NCBI GenBank assembly: GCA_025618425.1
Contig: CM046850.1
Coordinates: 847,819 to 911,818, forward strand
DNA length: 64,000 nt
Direction: 5' to 3'
Origin: Heliocidaris tuberculata
Lineage: Eukaryota; Echinodermata; Echinoidea; Camarodonta; Echinometridae
Position numbers and translations under genes: made by a program
The notes under the pieces: model-generated
Databases searched by the model: none
What the model was told of the DNA's origin: nothing
Seen by the model: only the letters and a program-made list of their open reading frames with translations
Shown here: piece after piece, positions 34,102 through 43,100 of the stretch
How positions within the stretch are numbered: the stretch's first letter is position 1
How the letters are laid out: each line of letters starts with the position of its first letter

Positions 34102-37100
34102 CACTAGGTGTTACAAAAAACATTTCCCACTTTTGATCCTTAATAGTTCAAAAACTATATATCAGATAACACTGATTGATATGAGCAATAGCTGAATAGT
34201 GTACAATTTTGTTGGAGGTAATTTAAAAATGAAAGCATAAATCACTTTCATTCAATTCAAGATTATTTTTAAGTTAAGGTTCAGATTTTGCTCTATTTTC
34301 ACCCCTCTGTACAAAAACTTTAACTTTGCACAGGGTCAATTGGTGTGTATGGGAGTGTGTGGTTAACACCCAGACAATGGTCCTGGACAATGGCCAGGGT
34401 TTGAATGCTTTATTATTTATTCATGAGGAATTCCACTATCACAGCTAGTCTTTATTCATCCTCTGGCATTAACTGTGTAAAGTCATTTCACTGAGACGTC
34501 ATTTTAATGGATTTTGAAGCAATCAAAGTAATGTGAAGTGATTTAAGTCATTCAAAGGATAGGAATATTGATGTTGTCCATGATGATGATGATGATGATG
34601 ATGATGACGAAGATGACAGTGATGATGATAATGATGATGACAATGATAGTGATGATTATGATGATGATAACGATTATGATGATAATGATAACAATGAGGA
34701 TGATGATGATTATGATGGTGATGATAATGCTGCTGCTGCTAATAATGATGATGATCATGATAGTGACAGTGATGATGATGATGATGATAATAAGGATGAA
34801 AATGATTGTTAGCTGGAATGAAATGTAGTGTATGCAACCACATGGAAACATGTGCTTACTTTTTTCATGTGCATGCATTTTACCGTTTACCATGAATTCA
34901 GACTAGCAGTGCCCAGGGCAATCCATCATGAATTATTAATAAAGCATTCATGTGCCTTGGAGCAAGAGACCAGAAGCCTGGTCAGCAGAGCTCTGAAAAG
35001 GTGGTATTCATGTCCACTGTTCAGGGTCATTGTAAGCACACACTCACATACACATCATTGGTTCCTGTGTAAAGTTCAAGTTTTGTACAGAGGGTTAAAA
35101 TTTGACCAAAATCTGGACCCTAACTTTAAAATTAATCATGGATTTAATGAAACTTATTTATGCTTTCATATTCAAATCACCTCCAACTAAATTGTACACT
35201 ATTCAGCTATTACTCATATCAATGACAGTGTTATCTGATATATAGTTTTCGAACTATTAAGGATCAAAAGTGGGAAATGTTTTTTGTAACACCTAGTATA
35301 TGTAATAATATATTTATTATTTGTTCAGCATTTCCATATACATATACCTGTTGTATTTTTAAAATCTTCTAGAGACTAATGTGTGATGTTCCAGTGTTAT
35401 AGATAAAGGACATTGATGTACATGTACATGCATTTTTCTGTGAAAATTTCTACTATACCTTTATGCATATTGCATGAAATTCATTGTTTGTTTTTTGTTT
35501 TTTATAAATCAAGAAACGATGAAATAAGAATTTTCTCATGCTAAAACAAGAAGCATTTTTAACTACAGTCAACCTGCTTTTAGTGACCACCTGTATAGAA
35601 AGACCACCTGTCTATAAAGACTATAATTTTATTTCCCTTGAATAGTGCTTCCCATTGAAACGTTTATAAAAGGAACCTGTAGATAAAGACCTCCTGCTCA
35701 TAAAGACCATCTTTCTTGTCTCCCTTGAGTGGTCTTTATATACATGTACAAGTTTCACTGTACTCTCATGACCTTTAAATACTTGTTTTGTCCTACAAAT
35801 CTATTTACAGTTTTTACACCACTTTTTACTAGAGATTCATTCTTTTCCCCTCCAGGGGGCACCCCAAGTGACGGAGCTCTATGTTGATTCTAAGAAGGAC
35901 GTTGATAACCAGTTGAAATGTACTTGTGAGGTATTCATCAAACATGTAATCGACCTTCTGGCTTCAGAACTCATTGCATTCCAGAAGAAGGTAAAAGGGG
36001 ATCACACAGAATTTGAATTTTGATTTGTCACGTCGAATATCAAATTTTCTGAGGCAAAGGATTTGATAGGGTAAAATGAAAGAAATAAAAGAACAAAACT
36101 TGGCATTACATGTACTTCTCATAGCCAGAATCTATTTCCTTGTAAAATCATCATTCTTGTTGTTAATTTTATTAGGATGAAGAAAAACGCTTGAATATAC
36201 TATGTACCTGAGTGCCTTTCTTGATTTCATATTTGTACTGTGATTTCTTGTTCAGGCTCAAGTGATTGTTGAACTAAATGAGGAGAAGGGTGGAGCCAAG
36301 GTATCCCTTCGGAGTCAGCCTTTTGCAAGTCCAGGTAAGAATGATATCAAGAACTCTTTAATTCTAGATTGTTCATCTGTCTATATACTACAAAAAATTC
36401 ACCAAGAAGTATATTTACTGAATTTGATGGATTGATTGATTGATTAATGGATTCTTTAGTAATTAAGGAAGATTAATGGGAGGAATTTTAATTTCTAAAC
36501 AAATTTTTAGGCATTACTCCCAGTGTGAAAGATCGTATGCTCGATCTGTAAAGGAAATCACAAGTCAGAAAAAATTTGGAACCAACGGGATTCGAACCTG
36601 TCATCTACTGCTTGCCAGGCAGCGACTTGGGTATTTGATTCCAGTTCATTGTGACTTGGCCGTGAATAGCCTGGTGGTCAAGTCGCTGCCTGGCAAGCAG
36701 TAGATGACAGGTTCGAATTCCGCTGGTTCCAAATTTTTTCTGACTTGTGATTTTCATTACAGATTGAGCATACAATCTTTAACACTGGGAGTAATGCCTA
36801 AAAATTTGTTTACAAAAGGATGGATTGTTGTTTAATTTACGCAAGTTGTTAAGAAAACAAGTATGTGTATATAGTCTAATTATAGGGCAAGGGATTCACA
36901 GCTGTCCAATCCAAGGATAAGGTAGATACTTGTAATTGAGATGGAATTCGTTACCCAACAGCACAAATGATTTAATCTCAAAAGCAGATTGTGTAGACCT
37001 ATGATGGGTTGTTGTAAAACATGTTCTGTGAAAGGTGATATGCAAGGTTGTTCTGAAGATTTTTCAGGTTTCATGTTTAAAGAGATCAGAAACTAATTCA

Positions 37101-40100
37101 ACAAATATATGAACATTTCCAGAAAAATATAGCAGAGCTCAGAAAAAGGCGAGGAAGAAAGGCCTTGGATATCATCATATTTAGAGGCAGGTCACTTTGA
37201 CCAGTCGGAGGGGCACAAAAGCGAAAATAAATAACATGTGAGCAAAATGTGGTCTGAAGCTTCATCATTTGTTTGTTGGTACTATTCATGTATCGCAGCA
37301 AATGATTGTTAGCTGCCAGATTTTTAGAGAGATTTGCCATATATTCTCATCCTTAAAAGCTCTAAGCGTTCTCTTATGGTGACATGTTTTATGTTTCAGA
37401 GCGTGTTCATGAGGTGGTAGGAGCGTCTTACAAGCAGATCAAGACTCAACTCCCAAAGGTCTTTCACAGTATGTCTCTATACCTGGCTAATAAAGATACA
37501 GAGTATATTCTCTTCAGACCTATCAAAGTGAGTAAAGTTACAGTCCTCCTCCCCCCCCCCCCCCCTCCTCCTCATCATATCATCATGTCTATTATCCTTA
37601 TCATTGCTGAGATCATCCTAATCATTATAATAATCATTATTGGCATGACTATCATCATCGTCATCATCATCATCATCATCATCGTTATCATGATTATTAT
37701 CATTCTCATCCTCGTCAAAAATTTCCTCATTATCATCTTCACTATCACTATCATCCTCATCTCTGCCATCACCATTATCATTATCATAATCATCATAATC
37801 ATCATCATCATATTCCATCATCACACCATCATCATCATCATATTCCATCATCACACCATCATCACCATCATCATAACCATCATCACACCATCATCACCAT
37901 CATCATACCATCATCTTTATCACGTTTTTATTTGCTCTCCTCCCTTCGTTATTGTTTTCAAATCTTGCCTTTAAATTAGTGATAGCATATTGATAATGCT
38001 TTTGTGGATATTGATTTTGTTATATTAGAAAGTGGCCACACAAGTAAGAATTTATTGTCAGATGCTCTTCTAATTGTGCTTTTCATCATCCTCAGGCTGG
38101 AGTACAAGTTGCCTACCAACAAGTGGAGGATCTGGTGAAAAGCAACTACTCAGAAGAAGATCAACAGATCATAGCATGTCCATCAAAAGAACAGGTACGT
38201 GAGAAAGGATTACATTCTTTCATCTGTTTTCCTTGATCACCAATCAACTATAAAGCATACACAGCTATCACATATAAAGACAATCCAATTTGTTGAGTGC
38301 CCATGAGTGAGAAAGAGAAAAATAAGAAAGTGGAGGAGGTCTAGGAGAAGAAGGAGAGAGACAGAGAGAGAGAAGAGGAAGTGGTGGAGAAACAACAGCA
38401 GCAGAAGAAGAAAGAAGAAAGAAGGAAGAAGAAGAAGAAGAAGAAGAAAGAAGAGAGAAAGAAAAAAGAGAGGAGGAGGAGGAGAAGAAGAAGAAGAAAG
38501 AAGAAAGAAAAGAGGAAAGAAGAAAGAAGAAAGAAGAAAGAAGATAGTAAAGAAGAAAGAGAGAAAGATAGAAAGAAAAAGAGAGGAGGAGAAGAAGAAG
38601 AAAGAAGGAAGGAGAAGAAGAAGAAGAAGGAGGAGGAGGAGGAGGAGGAGGAGGAGGAGGAGGAAAAGGAGGAGGAGGAGAAAAAGGAGAAGGAGAAGGA
38701 GGGGAATTAGGATGAGTAGGAAAGAAAGAAGAGAAGAAGATAGAATAAAAAATGAAGCAGAATTATTACTAATATGGAGAGGAAGAAGGATATTAGAGAA
38801 AATAAAATGAAGGGGAATGGAAGAAAAAATATAATGTAGGACAAGAGAAATGTGATAGCATAGAAGAATGAGGAGATCAAAATATAGTGTGTAGAGAAAA
38901 AGGAAATGATTTCTTGGTGGATTACGTTGCTAGGCTTCCAATTCTAAGGGAATACCCCATCTTCCCTCCTAGCATATAGGTATCTATGGCTAGTTCACTG
39001 GAGACAAACTTGCTATCAGTTCTATGATGGTGCTATGGGCAGATTGAGACAAAAGTTAATGATTAATCCATTTACCGATGTCATTCCTTGAAAGCACTCT
39101 CATAAAATGACTAATGAAGACCCAGTGTCCTTTATGACCCCTGCTATGTCAACAAATTGCTTTCAGCAGTACATTGATTCATAGTAGATCATCTGCATTT
39201 CAAGGTACTTTTGGTATGTGGAATGAATTCTTAACTGGTTGTAAAAAGGCCAGCTTCTGTTTTATGAGCTAATTGACTAATCCAATGCTGTTCACTTCGG
39301 AAATTTATTTCCTCTCTGATTGGTTCCTGTTCATCGTAATATCATTTCTGTTATGTTCATTAATCTGCTTTAGTAGAAACCTTTACTCCCATTGAGAGCA
39401 ACTCTGCATAATTTATTTTAATCACTGATTTTAACATCATCGATAATTTATCATATTTTTTAGGGTTGCACTCTTTGTTAATAAATTAATGTTAATACAT
39501 GTACATGTGTTATGTTTCTTTAAAATGTACAAACAGCTGTTAAAAAACATAAATGAATTATTAATCAATTAATTCATTGAGTTGAATAAAGAAACTTGAA
39601 ATCCAGTTTTCTGATTTGTTCTTAAGATACGTACATGGAACTGATATAGCCATATTACATTTTCTGTGTGAACTGGGCATTGTTACTTGAGACTTAAAGT
39701 GTATACCAATTAGTGTGATGAATGCCTTGTTGTTTTCCAATATACCATTGTTCATTCTAGCTCTACTCATTTATCATACACTGTTGCTGGTTTCTAATAA
39801 ACACCCCACTTAAGTGGAAGGTGAACTTGAGAGAGACTCTGTATGTAGTTGAAAGTGTTTACTCGTACATGTACCATTATGATATATGGACGCTCAGCCC
39901 AGCCAAGATATTGCCTATAATGCTGCATTGATCAGCGATCTGCTTCGAAGGTTTCCGCTTCTCCAGAAGAAAGATTATGTTAAAAAAATGTATATATACA
40001 TGACTTTGCAAATACATCTAAAGGCTTTGTAAGCAGATATATGTAGTCGCCTAGTGGATCTACAGTTTTCCATTCTATCAAAGAGACCAGCTAATGAGAC

Positions 40101-43100
40101 TTTATTCACTTGGATACATGACCCCTGGTTGAACTTTGGTGAAGGCTGTCGTCTTAAATCTTTGTGGTTGCATTGCGTCACTCAATGACTTGGCATTGTA
40201 GTCTTAGTATCTTTCAATGTGAGACACGGAGGCTATTATTTTGGATTGATTATCATGGAGTAGCTTCATCAATTACATGAACTTTCTTCGAAGGGATGTG
40301 CCTGATGTCAGCAATGTTTTACTGTCTTTCAAAACTGCTCTTCTTGGTGACGGCAATATGAGGTACTCCTCAATTGATCAGTCAGATTAAAGAAATGGAG
40401 ATTTCTGAGTTCAGCAGAGGTATGGTGATACCTGTATTCTGTTATTCAAGGAAGATTTAAATTGTAATTCAGCCTCTTGGTAAAAAAAAAGGATTAATCT
40501 GTTGTGTCTTTCATTGGATTTGAAATTGCTGCAAACTCTTGCCCTCAAGCATTTGATGAATGGATGTGAATCAGAAGAACTTACATGTAGATCAAAAGGC
40601 AACAATGAAATATATACTGTCCATGGCTGCATATTGTGTTAATTAACTTAAGTCAGTTGAAATCATTCTGGATAACAATACAGACCGATTATTCATTGCC
40701 AAGATGAGAATGTTGTAATAACCCCTGTTGTACTGCTCTTGTGTTACCAATTGGAGGATTGGTTCCTCCCCCAGCTTAGAGTACGCCTCCACCCACTTTT
40801 CCCCGAGCTGAACTAACAATTGATTTTGACAATGTCTGTTAGCACCAATACATCGCTCCCACCTGCAAGAGATCCGTGCATCTCCGACCTAGAAGCTAAA
40901 GTGATCTCAGCCATTGTCTCATTGCTAACGGTGATCATCTTCATCGGAAACATCACTGTCATTGTCGTTATCTTAAGGACACAAGCCAAGCAGCACTCTG
41001 GCTACATCTATACATTGAGCCTGGCTGTAGCTGACATCTTTGTTGGATTGATGTGTCTGGTTCATGTTGGGATTTACTTTGCTGACGTCACATCGACGAC
41101 TTGGTGTCTTTGGGAAGTCGTCATGTTTATCTCATCGTGTAGTGCTAGTGTGTCCAGTATCCTCTGTATAGCATTTGATCGTTACCTCGCTATCACCAAA
41201 CCTATCATATACACTACCCGCATTAGGGAACATACAGGCTATGCAAAAACTGCTGTGGTAATAATCTGGATTTTTTCGATATTGTTTGGTTCCCTGCCAC
41301 TTCTCGGTTGGCGGACATTTAGCTTTGTTCCTTGCAGACATTGTTGGTTCGCAAACATCCTTCCGGGAAGTTTTGTTGTCACGCTTTTCGTAACACAGTT
41401 CATCATCCCTGTCATAATTCTTATCTTCTTCTACGGTAGCATGCTTCATGTGTCACTACGCCATACAAACCAGATCGCCGATCTCGCGGGTAGCTTCCAT
41501 CCGCCGTCTCGCTGGGAGCCGCGGAAACGAGCCGTGATCACGCTCTCGCTCATCATGGGTTGTTTCTTTGTGACGTGGGGGCCGTTCTTTGTGACTCTCT
41601 TCACTCACATCATCACCAAGAACCCTGAATTCAAGATTGTCGTTCACTCTTACTTCTTTATCCTTGCCATAAGCAACTCTTGTTTGAACCCACTGGTCTA
41701 CGCCTACTGGAACAGAGAATTCAGGAATATATTCAGCAAGTGGTTTGTTCAAGAAGGAAGAAAGATAAGGCATTCCTTGACGAGTAGAAGAAAAACGATT
41801 ACATTCATTTCAGGGAATTTTGGCATTCCATCTCAATCACCATCTACTCAGTAGTCTGTAAACTTTGGGAAGCTGATGTTTGCGTGAAATATCTTTCTGA
41901 CACCTGAATACAGTGAATGGTTAGTCGAACCTTTTTTGAAAGAAACAAGCTATATTTGGATACAGTAACAGATTTTTATTTATTTATTTTTTTGGTGTCA
42001 TTAGAGCTGGTTGTTATATGGTTAGGAATGTTTTTTAGTAGTCTTCACAGCAATTAATATAATTTAGATTGGTGGTGCATTATATTTTTCCTCTTCTTTA
42101 AAGTAAATATTTGTGATGGGGTAATCTGATGCACATATATTGAAATTGTGACAATGAATGTATGTTATTCTGTTGATGAGGATGTCTGAGATACATGTAT
42201 GTTGAGTTGGGATCTATGGAAAATGCGTGTTATAACTGCAAAATCAAACAGTGCTCATTACTCAGTGGGTGAAACTTACATGTATGTGATTTGTTGTATG
42301 AAGTTTACCATAAATAGTTTAAAAATTTAGAGTTTTATCCTAGTCAGACTGAAATTCAATTTACTGTAAGACCAGAAGATGATTTTGGCAACCTCTTTAA
42401 GCTCTCTTACAACTCAATTATTTTGTCTCTTTCACACAGACTCTGTTTGTCCTTCAGGAAATCATCTTTTCTGATACTTGGTTTTTTCTCCCTTTTGGAA
42501 ATTTTGTTGTGACATACATGTATGTGTAATAGTTATTGACCCAGGATGTTTTGCTTGCCACTTCACTAAAGTCCTTTGGTGAGACATTAATCTACATTTG
42601 CCACACTTGACCTGGTGAAGTATGGGGGTACCAGGTAGGATTATTCCTTGAAATGCACTGTGCGCTGATAAGGGTTGTCTGAGCATATATAATGGTTTCT
42701 AAAGCTCTTTGAAAGCTCAAAAGGATGTTATAGAGGGTTGCCATGCTGGAGGACATAACAATAAAAACCTGTGCACTAGACCATGACAACAATGGCTTTT
42801 CATAGTCTGATGCACAGATTTTTATTGTTATGTCCTTTAGCATGGCTGCCGTGAGAATCCTCTGTATCATAATGTAATATGCGCTATACAAGAACGGAAT
42901 TTATTATAGCTTTCAGTGTTTGCATGAGGAATCTCCACCTTTATTCAGTAATCCGCTTCCTACATGTAATCATGTTTTTAATGGTTTTATATCTTGATAC
43001 AGGTGAATCTACTTCTTTCTGCATCTCCGTAAACCATACCATGCACCAAGACCATCCCAGCGATATGATACTGCAGATCTTCCTCATTTCAATCATAGCT

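Noticed and set aside
34552..34893. Poly-Ile/Met frames
   Set aside because: Product of the GAT microsatellite in the core of the 34103-35297 element.
36655..36735. Functional tRNA gene (anticodon GGC-like)
   Set aside because: Anticodon and T arms are recognisable, but the 5' acceptor strand does not pair with GGTTCC; the sequence is duplicated in inverted form, so it is a mobile-element derivative.
37384..37974. 196-residue plus-strand frame over COG3 exon 20
   Set aside because: Only 37400-37527 is coding; the rest is intron read through a C tract and an ATC microsatellite.
38307..38810. Arg/Lys/Glu-rich frame of 167 residues
   Set aside because: Translation of the polypurine tract; no start context or conservation signal.
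41132..41773. Minus-strand frames of 105 residues
   Set aside because: Antisense shadows of the GPCR coding sequence.
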